Below, piece by piece: positions 45,926 through 59,170 of a stretch of DNA of 64,000 bases. The notes beneath the pieces are model-generated. The model was not told the origin of the DNA. It saw nothing but the letters and a program-made list of their open reading frames with translations, and searched no databases. Source of the DNA: Paralithodes platypus (Eukaryota > Arthropoda > Malacostraca > Decapoda > Lithodidae). Positions within the stretch are counted from its first letter, which is position 1, and each line of letters begins with the position of its first letter. The stretch lies in assembly GCA_032716605.1 (NCBI GenBank), contig CM064571.1, forward strand, positions 18,759,856 through 18,823,855, in the 5' to 3' direction. A program made the position numbers and the translations under genes.

Positions 45926-46260
45926 TTAAGGGGAGGTTTTTAGTTTGGTCTAGATATCCATCAAGCTTAAGATTACACCCCCTTGAGCCCCTTTCAAGAT
46001 AAATTTGTACATTTTTCGGTAGAAAAATGGCCCGGCTGAAAGCCGGTTCCTCTTAAATTACAGGCTCGCTATCGCTCGTCAGGATAAAATCGACACCTAA
46101 ATTGCACGAAAGGTCTTACAATTGACGGAAATGGGGGCGAAAGTTCTTAAAATCGCCAAACTAATGGGGCGACTGTCTTAAAATCTCAAAAGCAATGGGG
46201 CTAAACATGAGGGAGAAAGGGGTCCAGAAAAAAATCCCTCAACTCGATATCTCCCCTTAA
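45926..46260 (+). mobile_element. Family A MITE, full length (335 bp)
   Basis: 'ttaaggggaggtttttag' to 'gatatctccccttaa'. It is one of the best-preserved copies and useful as a reference. Confidence 0.8.
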
Positions 46261-46435
46261 ACGTCCTAACTTAATTTACCGCCGATCTGGTGTCCGATTC
46301 CAATGCGTAGGCTGAGAGCCTTAAAATAGTACGAGGACAAAACTTGCTCATCGAAAATTGCCAGAAAATGTGCTCGTGTGACACCAGCTGGGAGTCTGTG
46401 AGGCGAGACATTATCACGTGTGTTTGTTTGAGGAA

Positions 46436-46515
46436 GGAATTGATAGCTTGATAGCTTTCACATGTATGTTATTCAATTGATAGCTTGATAGCTTTCACAT
46501 GTATGTTATTCAATT
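46436..46515. repeat. 40-bp direct duplication
   Basis: 'ttgatagcttgatagctttc' + 'acatgtatgttattcaa' occurs twice in a row. Confidence 0.9.
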
Positions 46516-46680
46516 TGGAGGGATAATCTCGTCTATAATCTTGTTTAGACTCTTATTTCATGGGATTATGAGTGTTTTTCTGGACTTCCTTCTCTCTCAT
46601 GTTTAGCCCAATTAAGGTTGTAAGTACTGTAAGTGAGGCAGGTCAGTACCACGCACATTTTGTTAGGGGAAGGAATCAAT

Positions 46681-46910
46681 AACTATACTCTGTTTCATTT
46701 CAACTGACGGGAAATTGAATCCCTTAGCAGCTGATTTCTGGATACTTAATGGAAAAAACATGTAACTTACTACTGTATGTCTCTGCATCATATTAAGACC
46801 CAAGATTATATAATTTGCACCATATTTCACTTCAAAATCTTCAAAATAACTAAGACATCTAGATGGGAACTTTGCATTTTACCGTCAGTTGAAATGACAC
46901 AGGGCGTAGG
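46681..46910. mobile_element. Family E MITE, second copy
   Basis: Ends 'actctgtttcatttcaactg' and 'cagttgaaatgacacagg' are inverted. The interior matches 15666-15886. Confidence 0.65.
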
Positions 46911-47008
46911 TGGTGTTCAATGTATAGTATTCAATTTAGAAAGATGTCTTTTATAATCTTGTATAAACTATCTATTGTATGTGGGGCTTTAGTAATAGAG
47001 CATAGGAT

Positions 47009-47335
47009 TAAGGGAAGATTTCCACTTTTGAGATTTTAAAACGTTCGCCCCCATTATTTTGTCGATTTTAAGAACTTTCGCCCAATTTCTGTCAATTTTA
47101 AGAACTTTCGTGCCATTTAGGTGTCGATTTTTTCCAGGCGAGCGATAGCGAGCCTGTAATTTATGGGGAACCGGCCTTCGGTCGGGACTTTTTGTTTTAC
47201 TTGCTCCCTACACCTCCATCTAACTTAGAAATATACCCCCAAGCACCCCGTTCGAGATGAATTAGTACATATTTCGGTCGAAAATGGGGTGAAAATTCTT
47301 AAAATCGCCAAACTAATGGGGTGAACGTTTTAAAA
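47009..47335. mobile_element. Two family A pieces head to head
   Basis: A reverse copy ('ttaagggaagatttccac' to 'cggccttcggtcggg') meets a forward piece ('cctacacctccatctaactt' to 'ggggtgaacgttttaaaat'). This is a rearranged or recombined pair. Confidence 0.6.
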
Positions 47336-47522
47336 TATAACTATTTATGTATATACTCAGGCACAAACCCCATTGCTGGGGGTGGCCGACTCGAGACAGA
47401 GCCCGAACAGAAACAACATTCAAGGGTTCCAATTCTCAGGGTCCGGGACCACTTTTGCGTTCCCTCGCTCCTTTCTATGTCTCGATAAGTCATAACTAAT
47501 GAGGCTAAACATATTGAGGAGT

Positions 47523-47795
47523 GTCGAGTAAACCACGTGTTTATGTTTATGTTTGAGAAGGGTAGAGTAAACCTCGTGCGTTTGTTTATATTTGGGAAGT
47601 GTAGAGTAAACCACGTGCGTTTGTTTATATTTGGGAAGTGTAGAGTACACCTCGTGCGTTTGTTTATATTTGGGAAGGGTAGAGTAAACCACGTGCGTTT
47701 GTTTATATTTGGGAAGTGTAGAGTAAACCACGTGCGTTTGTTTATATTTGGGAAGTGTAGAGCAAACCACGTGCGTTTGTGTACGTTTGAGAAGT
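47523..47795. repeat. 39-bp minisatellite, about 7 copies
   Basis: The unit 'gtaaaccacgtgcgtttg' + 'tttatatttgggaagtgtaga'. The 13-codon periodicity creates open frames on both strands. Confidence 0.95.
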
Positions 47796-48159
47796 TTACC
47801 TTTAGACTAATTGACCACTTGCGAGTTTCTGGCTGTAAGGAAGTTGGCCCCGTAAACATCGGTATTCAACAGAAATACACTAATACATTAGATATCTAAT
47901 GGATAAAACGTATGTTGGATTTAGTTGTATATATTTATAAATTTACTACAACCGCATTTTAGCTGGTAATTCTGCTTATTATCAATATAAAAAAATCCAA
48001 CTTACTTATAGCCTGAAACTCGCAAGTGGTCAATTGGAAGAGCCTTATTAAACGACCTTGAGAGAGAAGCTAGTTTGAAGGGCTGTCACGAGGAGAATTT
48101 ATTACTATAGTACGGTACCTTTCCCAGCAGGAGACTAATTGGCAGATCCTTATTATACG

Positions 48160-48161
48160 AC

Positions 48162-48202
<41 letters not shown>

Positions 48203-48250
48203 GTGTGTGAGTGTGAGGGAAGGAGGGAGGGAGGGAGAGAGAGAGTGAGG
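48160..48250. repeat. (AG)n microsatellite
   Basis: AG run grading into 'gtgagtgtgtgag' and 'aggaaggagggagg'. Confidence 0.95.
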
Positions 48251-48817
48251 TAGGTGTGGTATAACTTCATTATAATTAACTAGTCTAGCGAGCAAGAATA
48301 TGTGTGTATATGTGTGTTTGTGTCTGTGAGAGAGGGAAAGAAAAAAGATAGAGAGTGAGTGTGATTTATATTAATTAAATCTAACTACTCTAGCTATAAC
48401 TCGACTCACTCGAACTACCGTTGATATAACTGCCTTATCAGAGAGAGAGAGTGTGAGAGTGAGAGTGGGTATAAGAGAGACACGCAACCATTACTAACAT
48501 CCAAGCCTCCCTATCTTAACCCACTATAAATGCCCCCCTGTTAAAAGCCCTTTATCTGACTCGCGGTAATGAACCCTGGGCCTGATCTGCTTCCCCTCAC
48601 TCTTATAATTATGCAGGCACCAGGAAGCATTGTGCTTGTGGCCTTGAGGTGGGTGTGGGGAGGGGGGGGGGGGGGATTATATTCCTTCGCTTGTCTAGCC
48701 TGGCTTTTAATTTACTCCGTTGTTTTCTATGTATGTACCTCCCATCCTTTATTGTTTTCCTGCCCAGTGTGGATATATATATACACACACATATATATAC
48801 CGTATACATCGGTATGC

Positions 48818-48930
48818 GTGTCCAGGCATTTGGCTCCAACGTCCCTTGATTTTGGCCCTGTCACTCTTTCAACTATGGGGGAGGCACTCGCTATAGGCAG
48901 TTCTGCCTTTTGCCTCCCTCAATCACATAG
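48818..48930 (+). mobile_element. LINE 3'UTR fragment
   Basis: 'ccttgattttggccctgtc' to 'gccttttgcctccctcaatc' is nearly identical to 2100-2185. Confidence 0.65.
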
Positions 48931-48983
48931 AAAACAAATAAAAATACACACATATACTGTATATACACACCTGTATATATATA

Positions 48984-48988
<5 letters not shown>

Positions 48989-49069
<81 letters not shown>
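48989..49069. repeat. (AG)n, about 40 units
   Basis: Pure AG run shortly after the LINE fragment. Confidence 0.97.
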
Positions 49070-49075
<6 letters not shown>

Positions 49076-49222
49076 ACCGTACAATGAAAGAGAGAGGGTG
49101 AACCAGGCTCCCCTAGATCACTGATAACCTTATACAGAAGGACAAAGAAAACGACATCCATACTTTAGTTATGTGTGTATGGTGTGTGTGTAGTGTGGGT
49201 GTAGTGTGTGTGTATGTGTGTG

Positions 49223-49268
<46 letters not shown>

Positions 49269-49585
49269 TAGGTCATGTATGTTTATGTTCATATATCAAT
49301 ATAATGATATATCCATAATGTAGGTATATTGGATGTGGGAATAAAAAACACAGGCAAGAGCTTTGATTCTATATGCTCTTGTTTCGAGCGATGTATTGCC
49401 CATCTTCAGAGAGACAGACAAAAGTGGGATGTACGCACACATATATATATACAAAATCTAGATATACCTACTATTTGGCATCACAGAACAGTTTTTAAAA
49501 TTTTATTTATGTACTGGTATTTGTTTTGTTTTATCCTTCGTCTCTCACCTCATCTGATTAGGTTATCTGCCCGCCCCATCCTAAT

Positions 49586-49616
<31 letters not shown>

Positions 49617-49797
49617 CAGTATAATACAAATCAAATTAATGCATCGTTAAATGAGTTATATCTATGCTTGACGATGTTTATTATTGAGTATCTGTGCATC
49701 CAGGTCAGAATTGAATGTTGAACTTTAATTTTGTTTGGGATACTTATAGTTTGAATATCAAATTAATCTTTAGATTAATAGTGTATGGGACAAGTAT

Positions 49798-50236
49798 TAA
49801 CACTTTGGCTGCGGACATATTTCCGCCTATTTCTGCCATATCAGGGCTCATTCAGGCAATCCTGATTGATTAGACAAGTGTATGAATGAAATTAGATGTA
49901 TTCAACCAAAATCTGAAAGAAAATAGCTTCAAAATGACACCAAAACGAGCTTCGTAGTTCGCGGGCTTCACCCACAGCGCTACCATAGACATTCGCTAAG
50001 ATGAGCAATTATTGCTAATGTCGCGCTACATTTGCCTTTGGCAGCACTGTATATCTTGCGAGACTCTCAGTCCTCAGTGCCGCGGCCGGCTGGCTGGGGG
50101 AGGGGACGTGTGACCTGTCGCGCTCCCGCTCCCTCGCACTCGATTCTACAGGCTTTAAGAGGTTTTAAAAGCCTGTAGGCTAAATTGGTGTAAGTTGCCA
50201 TGGCGTTCAGGAACGTCTCCCGCAGGCAATGGGTTA
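49798..50236. mobile_element. Family G TTAA MITE
   Basis: The left end 'ttaacactttggctgcgg' and the right end 'cgcaggcaatgggttaa' are inverted with few mismatches. The interior has a CpG-rich block ('gccgcggccggctgg'). TTAA ends suggest a piggyBac-type origin. Confidence 0.6.
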
Positions 50237-50428
50237 ATGTGGAAGTAGCAGAGTGTATTAAAACCATTGGCCGCGACTGTACATACCCATAAAAACCACG
50301 TACACAGAAACACGTACGTACAGACATAAAAAACACGTACCGTACACAGACACACACACAAAGGACACCGCCGCTCTGGTCGTATGTTATGACAAGTGGT
50401 TCTGCTTTATGGTGTGTGTCCTCTGGCT

Positions 50429-50429
<1 letters not shown>

Positions 50430-50503
<74 letters not shown>

Positions 50504-50793
50504 TCCTCGTCACTCCTAACCTCTCTCTCCTCGGCTCTCTTCTTCTCTCTCTTTCTCTCTCGCTCTCATCTCTCCTCTCGTCTCTCTCTCTGCTCTCCTC
50601 CTCATCTCTCTCTCGTCACCCCTCCTCTCGTTCGTCTCCTCATCCGCCCTCTCTCTCTCCATCTCATCCTACCCTCTCATCAATCTCTCTCATCGGGCTC
50701 TCTCTCTCTCCCTCTCTCTCTCTATACTCTCCCACTCGCTCCCTCACTCTCTACTCATACTTCTGTCTCTACCTCTCGGCTCTCTCTCTCGCG

Positions 50794-50827
<34 letters not shown>

Positions 50828-50830
50828 GTC
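50430..50830. repeat. (CT)n grading into degenerate CT-rich DNA
   Basis: A pure CT run to about 50500, then 'ctctcctcgtc'-type variants up to 50827. Confidence 0.95.
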
Positions 50831-50999
50831 AAAAAGTATGTGTACTGGACATCAGTGGGGACTAGTGGGATAGAAAGTTGACTAACAGATAAAACACCAA
50901 GTGCTGTATATCAACGACATCGATATTGACCTGTTGAGTGTGATCTCCAAGTTTCCAGATAATATTTAACGTTGAGTAAATGTCATGAATTATAAAGGG

Positions 51000-51002
51000 A
51001 TA

Positions 51003-51034
<32 letters not shown>

Positions 51035-51110
51035 ATATATATAGTATTAATATATATATATAATAATATATATATATATCTCTCTATATTATCATAATAT
51101 ATATATAGCT
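51000..51110. repeat. (TA)n with T-run
   Basis: TA units around a T15 tract. Confidence 0.9.
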
Positions 51111-51344
51111 AGCCTGAGTGACTTGTCTGATACATGGCAGTTTCCACTAAACTTGGACGATGTTTGGTGTTACATACCGGCCAATTTGCAGATAATAAAT
51201 AGCAGGGTATGACAAGGTCGAGATGATATGACCATGCTTGCGTGTGCACCCGTGTATGTGTGTTTGAGAGTGTGTGTATGTGTGTATGTCTGTTTTAGTG
51301 GTCCGTTATGTGAGTGTATGTGTGTGGTCCTAATTATATAATAA

Positions 51345-51430
51345 TATATAATGAATAATAATACATAATTAAACGGGTTTTATTAAAAGAAATGGGCAGC
51401 CTCATGAGCTGAAAATACACAAAAAAGTAT
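51345..51430 (-). mobile_element. LINE 3' end, reverse copy
   Basis: 'ggcagcctcatgagctgaaa' and 'ggttttattaaaag' are the reverse of 38690-38800. Confidence 0.6.
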
Positions 51431-51539
51431 GTACTTTATGAGTGCGTGGGTGTGTGTGTGTGGGGGGGGGGGGGGGGGGTGTTAATGATAAATAGCAGGG
51501 TATTACAAGGTCGAGATGATATGAGCATGCTTGAGTATG

Positions 51540-51720
51540 TACCCGTGCGGGAGTGTGTGTATGTATGTATGTATGTGTGTGTGTGTCCCTGTGAGTGTGT
51601 GTGTGTGTGTGTTTGTGTGGATATATGTGTGTATATGTGAGTGTGAGTGTGTGTTTGTGTGGATATATGTGTGTGTGTATATATGTGTGTGTATGTGTGT
51701 GTGTGGATGTAAATGTCGCT
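51540..51720. repeat. (GT)n / (GTAT)n microsatellite field
   Basis: Alternating 'gtgtgtatg', 'gtgagtgtg' and 'gtttgtgtgg' units. Confidence 0.9.
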
Positions 51721-51786
51721 GTACGTAGACAGTGTCACTTGTCTCGCATGATTTAACGTCGGGAGTGTGGGTGGTGGTGGTGGTGG

Positions 51787-51825
<39 letters not shown>

Positions 51826-51899
51826 TGAGTGAGTGAGAGTGAGAGTGAGAATGGTACATTAGATACAGATAAAATACATGAATTGTGCGGTTCCAGTCT

Positions 51900-52305
51900 C
51901 ACGTCCTAATGGCTGGGTTATTCTGGTCAAGATATTATACTGTATATAAGAGTAAGCCAGCGGTGCTTAAGGACTGGGTGGTTGCGCATTGGTCATAGCC
52001 TAAATCGGGTACCGGTACCTCTAAATTCAGCAGTTACGTGAACAAACATCATGAAAACCAAGCTAAAGTCACCCTGGCTTTTCAGTCATCTAGCCCCTCA
52101 AAGGAAAACGGCCTCCCCTTATAGACTCAAGCCATCTATAACTTAATTCACTTCATAAAACCCGTACGGTGAGATACTCGGGATGAACACCTTTTAGGGG
52201 TGGCCAAGTTAAAAGGTCACGAAGCTGCCTTATACGCCGGGAACAAGAAAGAAGGTATACTTTAAGAGCTCCCAAACTAACGACCTGTGACTAAAGGTCG
52301 AGTTT
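51900..52305. other. Unassigned stretch
   Basis: No exon or known element is seen, apart from a possible LINE beta scrap at 51888-51925 ('ccagtctcacgtcctaatgg'). Confidence 0.35.
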
Positions 52306-52309
52306 AAGG

Positions 52310-52497
52310 GTGGTATTCTTAAAAAAAATTCCCTTCGCAGCGCCTAATACCGAACGAATAATGTGGGAATGAGCGTTGTTTATAGAGATTAGAAAGTTTA
52401 ACATCTCCACTTCTATGGGTAACGTCATTTTGTAGGTTATTTCGTGCACTAACAGAACCACGAAGGGAAAGAAATGTTTCAAGAATACCACTCATAG
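52310..52497. mobile_element. Family H MITE, about 190 bp
   Basis: 'gggtggtattcttaaaaaaa' on the left and 'tttcaagaataccactc' on the right are inverted; 'cccttcg' and 'cgaaggga' extend the pairing to about 30 bp. Confidence 0.55.
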
Positions 52498-52639
52498 TGT
52501 TTCTTCAGCGTCTTCTCTTGGCAACTCTGATCCCGCAGCGTGTGATTTTAGGTTCTGTAATATTTCAGCTGACTATAACAATCTAAAGCTGGTGATACTT
52601 TAGCGTGCTGTCTACCGCGCACCCGTGTTTTACCGCTAC

Positions 52640-54291
52640 CTACTGGGTACTAGGAACCCACACTAGCTGGTAGGTGAGGGATAGTTTTGTGTCCAATTTA
52701 CTGGGTACTAGGAACCCACACTAGCTGGTAGGTGACGGATAGTTTTGTGTCCAATTTACTGGAGTTACTAGGAACCCACACTAGCTGGTAGGTGACGGGA
52801 TAAGGTGTTTTGTGTCCAATTTACTGGGTATAGAACCCACACTAGCTGGTAGGTGACGGATAGTTTTGTGTCCAATTTACTGGGTACTAGGAACCCACAC
52901 TAGCTGGTAGGTGAGGGATAGTTTTGTGTCCAATTTACTGGGTACTAGGAACCCACACTAGCTGGTAGGGTACCGGATAGTTTTGTGTCCAATTTACTGG
53001 GTTACTCAGGAACCCACACTAGCTGGTAGGTGGACGGAATAGTTTTTGTGTCCAGTTTACTGGGTACTAGGAACCCACACTAGCTGGTACGGGCTGACGG
53101 ATAGTTTTGTGTTCCCAATTTACTGGGGTCCTAGGAACCCACACTAGCTGGTAGGTGACGGATAGTTTTGTGTCCAATTTACTGGGTACTAGGAACCCAC
53201 ACTAGCTGGTAGGTGACGGATAGTTTTGTGTCCAATTTACTGGGTACTAGGAACCCACACTAGCTGGTAGGTGACGGATAGTTTTGTGTCCAATTTACTG
53301 GGTACTAGGAACCCACACTAGCTGGTAGGTGACGGATAGTTTTGTGTCCAATTTACTGGGTACTAGGACCACACAACTAGCTGATAGGTGAAACACACAC
53401 TAATAGCTGGAGGTGACGATAGTTTTGGTGTGATATGTCCAATTTTATTGGGTAACTTAGGGAACACCCACATACTGGTAGTGACGGATAGGTTTGTGTC
53501 CACATTTAATGGGTACTAGGAACCCACACTAGCTGGTAGGGTGACGGTTAGTTTGAGTGTCCAATTTATACTGGGTACTAGGAACCCACACTAGCTGGTA
53601 GGTGACGGATAGTTTTGTGTCCAATTTACTGGGTACTAGGAACCCACACTAGCTGGTAGGTGACGGATAGTTTTATGTCCAATTTACTGGGTACTAGGAA
53701 CCCACACTAGCTGGTAGGCGAGGGATAGTTTTATGTCCAATTTACTGGGTACCGTACTAGGAATCCGAACTAGCTGGTAGGTGAGGGATAGTTTTGTGTC
53801 CAATTTACTGGGTACCGTACTAGGAATCCGAACTAGCTGGTAGGTGAGGGATAGTTTTGTGTCCAATTTACTGGGTACCGTACTAGGAATCCGACACCTA
53901 GGCTGGTAGGTTGATGGGTCGTATTGGGTGTCCCAATTTCTGTGAATACACGTACTAGAATTCCGAACTAGTCTGTTAGGGAACCTTTCCGTGGATAGTG
54001 TTTGTGTACCAATTTACCTGGGGTACCTTACTAAGGAACCCCGACTAGCTGGTAGGTTGCCGGGAATAGTTTTGTGATCCAATTTACTGGGGTACCGTAC
54101 TAGGACACCGACACTAGCTGGTAGGTGAGGGATAGTTTTGTGTCCAATTTACTGGGTACCGTACTAGGAATCCGAACTAGCTGGTAGGTGAGGGATAGTT
54201 TTGTGTCCAATTTACTGGGTACCGTACTAGGAATCCGAACTAGCTGGTAGGCGAGGGATAGTTTTATGTCCAATTTACTGGGTACCGTACT
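52640..54291. repeat. 58-bp satellite array, about 28 units, running into the gap
   Basis: The unit 'actgggtactaggaaccc' + 'acactagctggtaggtgacg' + 'gatagttttgtgtccaattt'. A 62-bp variant with 'accgtactaggaatccgaac' takes over from about 53745. Units at 53370-53560 and 53890-54110 are full of small insertions and deletions. Confidence 0.95.
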
Positions 54292-54391
54292 NNNNNNNNN
54301 NNNNNNNNNNNNNNNNNNNNNNNNNNNNNNNNNNNNNNNNNNNNNNNNNNNNNNNNNNNNNNNNNNNNNNNNNNNNNNNNNNNNNNNNNNN
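54292..54391. other. Assembly gap, 100 N
   Basis: Exactly 100 N directly after the satellite. This is a conventional placeholder of unknown true size. Confidence 0.99.
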
Positions 54392-54470
54392 CTATCGTCA
54401 TGTTCAAGGAATTAGTCAATTTTGGGAAGTTTTCAGCACGTTCTGGTCATGTATTTTAATAGTGTGCATA
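54392..54470 (-). repeat. Family C fragment, reverse
   Basis: 'gttcaaggaattagtcaatt' and 'cacgttctggtcatg' are the reverse of the 'gaacgtccctgacttccc' segment of family C. Confidence 0.5.
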
Positions 54471-55285
54471 TATAAAGAAACTGCAATTTGTCAAAATTAT
54501 CTATTTACACAAGTTTCTTAATATGACAAGAAGTTAACCCTTTCGGGTCCATGGGTTGCCGTTTTAGTAATCATAACATAATTATCTTAATCTCATAATT
54601 ACCTCTTCCCAATTAGTTTTCTGGCCACAACTGCAGAGGTTGAAGTAATTTAACTAAAGGTTTCTCAACACCCCTGATGGTCCCATATTTCTAAGTATCC
54701 CTAAGTATCCCGGTAAGGGCACAATCGGCGTCCAGCAGTGCAACGAAAGGTTTTAATAATAGTACAACATATCAGTCACGCTCTTCCTAATACACGCCTT
54801 CCTAACATGTAAGCCCTACTACGCTCTGGGGGTGGGAAAAAAACACAATTCTCTAACAAGTGTCTACAGTTCCTCAATAAGCGTTTTGTTGAGCACAAAA
54901 GTGGCCATATCCGCCCTTTTTAACCTAATACACGTGGACACCCATCAGTTCGTTGGCACCAGATATCATATGTGGATATTACTTAGCCACATAGACTTTA
55001 TTTGAAACCATAGTCCTATTTAGCATATCCCCAGTAATAAAACAAATATATTATGTATATTAGAAAAAAAAAAAAAAAAAAATTTGGGAATGAGTCCCTG
55101 AGCAAATAGATATATAGACTAGATATACCTCGTTTCATTTTTTCCCGCGGCTTTCGTTCAGACACGGCACGTGCCTTGACTTCTGTTTGTTGATGGTCCC
55201 GGGCGTTCAATTCCTTCATCATTACCACCAGGCCCACTGTCCCTGATCCTTGAATGCACTAGAGGCTATAATAAACGCTAGAGAT
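54471..55285. other. Gene-free stretch
   Basis: Apart from an A20 run at 55063-55082 I see no supported feature. Confidence 0.4.
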
Positions 55286-55289
55286 ACAA

Positions 55290-55475
55290 GGTTCCAGATT
55301 GTGTTCTTTTATTTCATTATGATTTGTCCTTATCCAGTTTTGGTAAGCGTTGTTTCGTTGCAAGTTTGATAAGTTATTTTTAATTAACAATAATTCAAGT
55401 AAAAGGCGGGTGAATGCCAAGTTTTGGTTTGTTTTAGTTTTTTTGCAGTTTTTACATTTTAATTCACAACTAAGC
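55290..55475 (+). repeat. Family C fragments
   Basis: 'attgtgttcttttatttcatt' and 'aagcgttgtttcgttgcaag' resemble family C with changes. Confidence 0.5.
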
Positions 55476-55897
55476 AAGTAAAATGCGGGTGGACCTTGAA
55501 GAGCGGTCTTGGCTAGTGCATTGACGACATTAAAGATGGCGCACGTAGCTTTCGCAATTGACGCTCGATTTTCTGATCAACCGAGTCACTCAGATTCCTT
55601 CGCCTCCAAGCAAGAAACACCTTGATAAGGGGCAGTTTTTATTATTATTATTAATATATATATAATATATATCTATATTATATATATATATATATATTTT
55701 TTTTTCTTTCTGTGTCTTCTTCCTGGATGACGTAGATTTGTGTGAATTTTTGTTTTTGGTTTTGTGTGTTCATTGTTTTCTGTTGTCCCTGTTCTTGCTC
55801 TGTGTTGATTGCCCCCCCCCCCCAAAAAAAAAACAAAAAAACAAAAACAAAACAAAAAAATAGTAAGGTGGGGATTGGGCCTGAGTAAAGTGATAGA

Positions 55898-55990
55898 TAG
55901 ATAGATAGATTTTTTATTCCATAGACAAAAAAGATGTATAGAATTATAGGGCATCCCGTACAAACCCTGATGGTCCATAATCCCATTCAA
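55898..55990 (-). mobile_element. LINE 3' tail with (CTAT)n
   Basis: On the minus strand 'tctatggaataaaaaatct' precedes (ATCT)n. This AATAAA plus tetranucleotide tail suggests a retroelement end. Confidence 0.45.
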
Positions 55991-56089
55991 AATTCATTCA
56001 CTTGTTTGTTTATGTTTTCCTAGTTTGATATTTTGAGTCTTTCAACTTATATTTGGCTCCATCGTTTTTCCCGGTGTATTTTCTGTCTT

Positions 56090-56265
56090 GATAGCGTAAT
56101 GCATAAATGCGCGGAATTTTGGTGTGAGTATCCTAGCTTTGAGTCCTTGGAGTGCCACATGTAGCCTACAGTATTTGTTGATTTTAGTAATTGAGTTTAG
56201 AATTTAAGTTTGTTTGGTGAGAAAATGATTAATTTTTGTCTGGCTTTATTGGTCATGATTTCCAT
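56090..56265 (+). mobile_element. tRNA-derived SINE-1
   Basis: 'gtcttgatagcgtaatgc' head, 'gtgtgagtatcctag' and 'tgagtccttggagtgccac', then a 'ttgttgattttagtaattgag' body. Confidence 0.6.
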
Positions 56266-56789
56266 CCACTTTTGGTTGGTAGTTAGGGCAAAAATTGTCA
56301 AAATTCAGGCAGGTTTTTTTTCGAGGTGGCCACCATAAGCTATTGTTTTTCCCATAAGGTATGTTTGTAGGAATAGGATTTACACCATAACCCGAAAGAT
56401 AGATTTATGTAGGCTCTCGATCTTACTTTCAAACCATCTAGACAATTTTACCACACACCTAGACTTCGTTTGTATGCGAAAATAGCCTCCCGAAAATATA
56501 CCCCTGGCGTGAGTTTGAACCAGGGACACTTGGGGTACGAGACAGTGCACCCTACCAGTTTTAGACCAATAGAGAGATCTTCCTTGGCCTGTTTGGACTC
56601 AAGTATATTTCTGCATCTTGTTCAGTGTTGGGGTTGGGCTAGGGTGTAACCTATTTTTTACTGACTTTACATGTTTCCTAATACTGTACGCGGATTCATA
56701 ATAAGCGCCCAACCATGTGTCGGCCGATATAGGCGGTTATTAGGAAACTGACTGTAATATTAAGCTAACCACATAATAACTTATTACAG

Positions 56790-56921
56790 ATTGGTGTTGT
56801 GGTTCCCTGATGTCAGCAGTATATGACAACCGTTGGAGGACCCATAACAGGACACCTTCCACTACGCGGTGGACATCGGATACAACTGTTTGACCACCAA
56901 CAACAACTGTGCCCAAATAAT
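56790..56921 (+). CDS. Candidate internal exon of a plus-strand gene
   Basis: 'cttattacag' acceptor and GTGAGT donor flank 132 bp. An ATG at 56823 opens 33 codons (M-T-T-V-G-G-P-I-T-G ... L-C-P-N-N) in phase 0 at the donor. A competing ATG at 56809 runs to a stop inside the exon. The product is not recognised and other exons are not found, so a 5'UTR/start exon or chance are both possible. Confidence 0.3.
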
Positions 56922-56999
56922 GTGAGTCTTTTAAAGAATTTAATCTCTCTTTTACTGTTCTTTTTTTGATGATAATGTATTGTTCATGTTAGAGTGTTT

Positions 57000-57145
57000 A
57001 GTTCCACAAGCGATTTTGATTAGTTATTTTGCCTTTAATATTGTCCGTTGTCCAAGTTTTAGTTTGTTTTAGTTTGCAAGTGTGCCATTTTTAAATGCCT
57101 TCCTCTTTTTTGTTCGTTTTATTGTGTAAGTTTTACATTATAATA
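57000..57145 (+). repeat. Family C fragment
   Basis: 'gttccacaagcgattttgat' to 'gtaagttttacattataat'. Confidence 0.5.
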
Positions 57146-57567
57146 TGGAATTATAAATATAATATTGGTCCTTAACTATGATGCCGAGACATATTAGTTT
57201 TCATATTTTTCAATAAGTACAGTATTGAGAAATTAGGCTATAGTAGTTTCATATTTTTTCATTAAGTACAGTATTGAGAAATTAGCTACCGTCTAAGGGA
57301 TTTCCAATTTAAATCGTCAGCACATACCCCCATAGATGGGTGGCCAACGCGAGACAGAGCCTGGTTAGTAATAGGAACATAGTATAGTAATTTCAACCAA
57401 CCACAATGCGACTTGTCCTGGGAATAGGACGTCTAGAACTTCCCAAATTTACAAATGCCTTGAACGTGACTATTAGTTGCGTTGTTATGTGCTATTATAT
57501 TGCTTGTGAACCATATTAACTTGTTCATGTAGTAATGTACACCCTATGTGGTGGAGTGTTTTTTTAT

Positions 57568-57705
57568 TCTTGGTAGCGGTAATGCATAAATGCGCTGAAT
57601 TTATGATGGGCGTGTCCTAGGTTCGAGTCCTTGGAATCCACACCTGTATTTGTTGATTTCGTTACTTGAGTGTTTGAAGTAAAGTTGGTTGGTGGAAAAA
57701 AGATA
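57568..57705 (+). mobile_element. tRNA-derived SINE-1
   Basis: 'ttggtagcggtaatgcataa' head and 'cctaggttcgagtccttgg' B-box, inserted in family C sequence. Confidence 0.65.
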
Positions 57706-57784
57706 ATTATTTAAGCTTTATTTGCACATAGCGAATTTTGATTAGTTCTTTAGCATTTATCTTGTGTCATCCCAGTTTTGGTTG

Positions 57785-58352
<568 letters not shown>

Positions 58353-58422
58353 TTGTTATATTTTGCTAATTTTTACATTTCTATGAATGTAAATACAGTA
58401 TGCAGTTATTAACACTGCTTAA

Positions 58423-58700
58423 CCCGTCTTGATAGCGTAGTGGTGAGTGTGCAGAATTTTGTCAGTGGGAGTATCCTAGGTTTGGAGTCCTTGGAGTAAC
58501 GCACAGGTATTCATTACTTTCATTGATTTCCATTACTTATATTTATTTTGTAAATTTAATTGGTGAGTTTGGTGAAACTTAATATGAATAGCCTACATGG
58601 TTGAGTGTGCTGAATTTGGGTGTGAGTATCCTAGGTTCGAGTCCTTGAGTAGCACATGTATTCATTACTTGTATTTCCATAAATGTGATTTTATTTAGCG
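58423..58700 (+). mobile_element. Two tRNA-derived SINE-1 copies
   Basis: The first at 58423-58580 ('gtcttgatagcgtagtggtg') and a 5'-truncated second at 58588-58690 ('gtgtgagtatcctaggttcg'). Confidence 0.6.
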
Positions 58701-59170
58701 TTGTTTCCACATAGCGATTTTGATAAGTTATTTGGCTTTATATTGTCCTTTGTCCCAGTTTTGGTTTGTTTAGTTTGCAAGTTTAAAATGTTAATTTTAT
58801 TGATTTCATTAGTTAGATTTATTTGTAAATGTATTGGCGGGTTGGTGAAAACAAATATGAATGTTTTAATCTGGTGGTAAATTGGTATCTCGCCATCCTC
58901 AATACTTGACTATTTCATGAGTTATACAAGGTTTTATTCAAGCTGATTTTAGTTTGGTATCTCGACATTCTGATTAGGCCTACTCGACTATTAGCAAGAT
59001 TTTGTAGCGAAATAGTTTATTATTTTCTTTCATGATTTTATTTTGCTAAACCGTTTTTCCACATAGATTTTGTTTAGTGTGTTGTCATTTCGATAGTTTT
59101 TAATTTTAATGCGTTCGTTATATTTATTTGAACAGTAACCTTTGAGGGAGTTTTCAAGTTTTATATTTGA

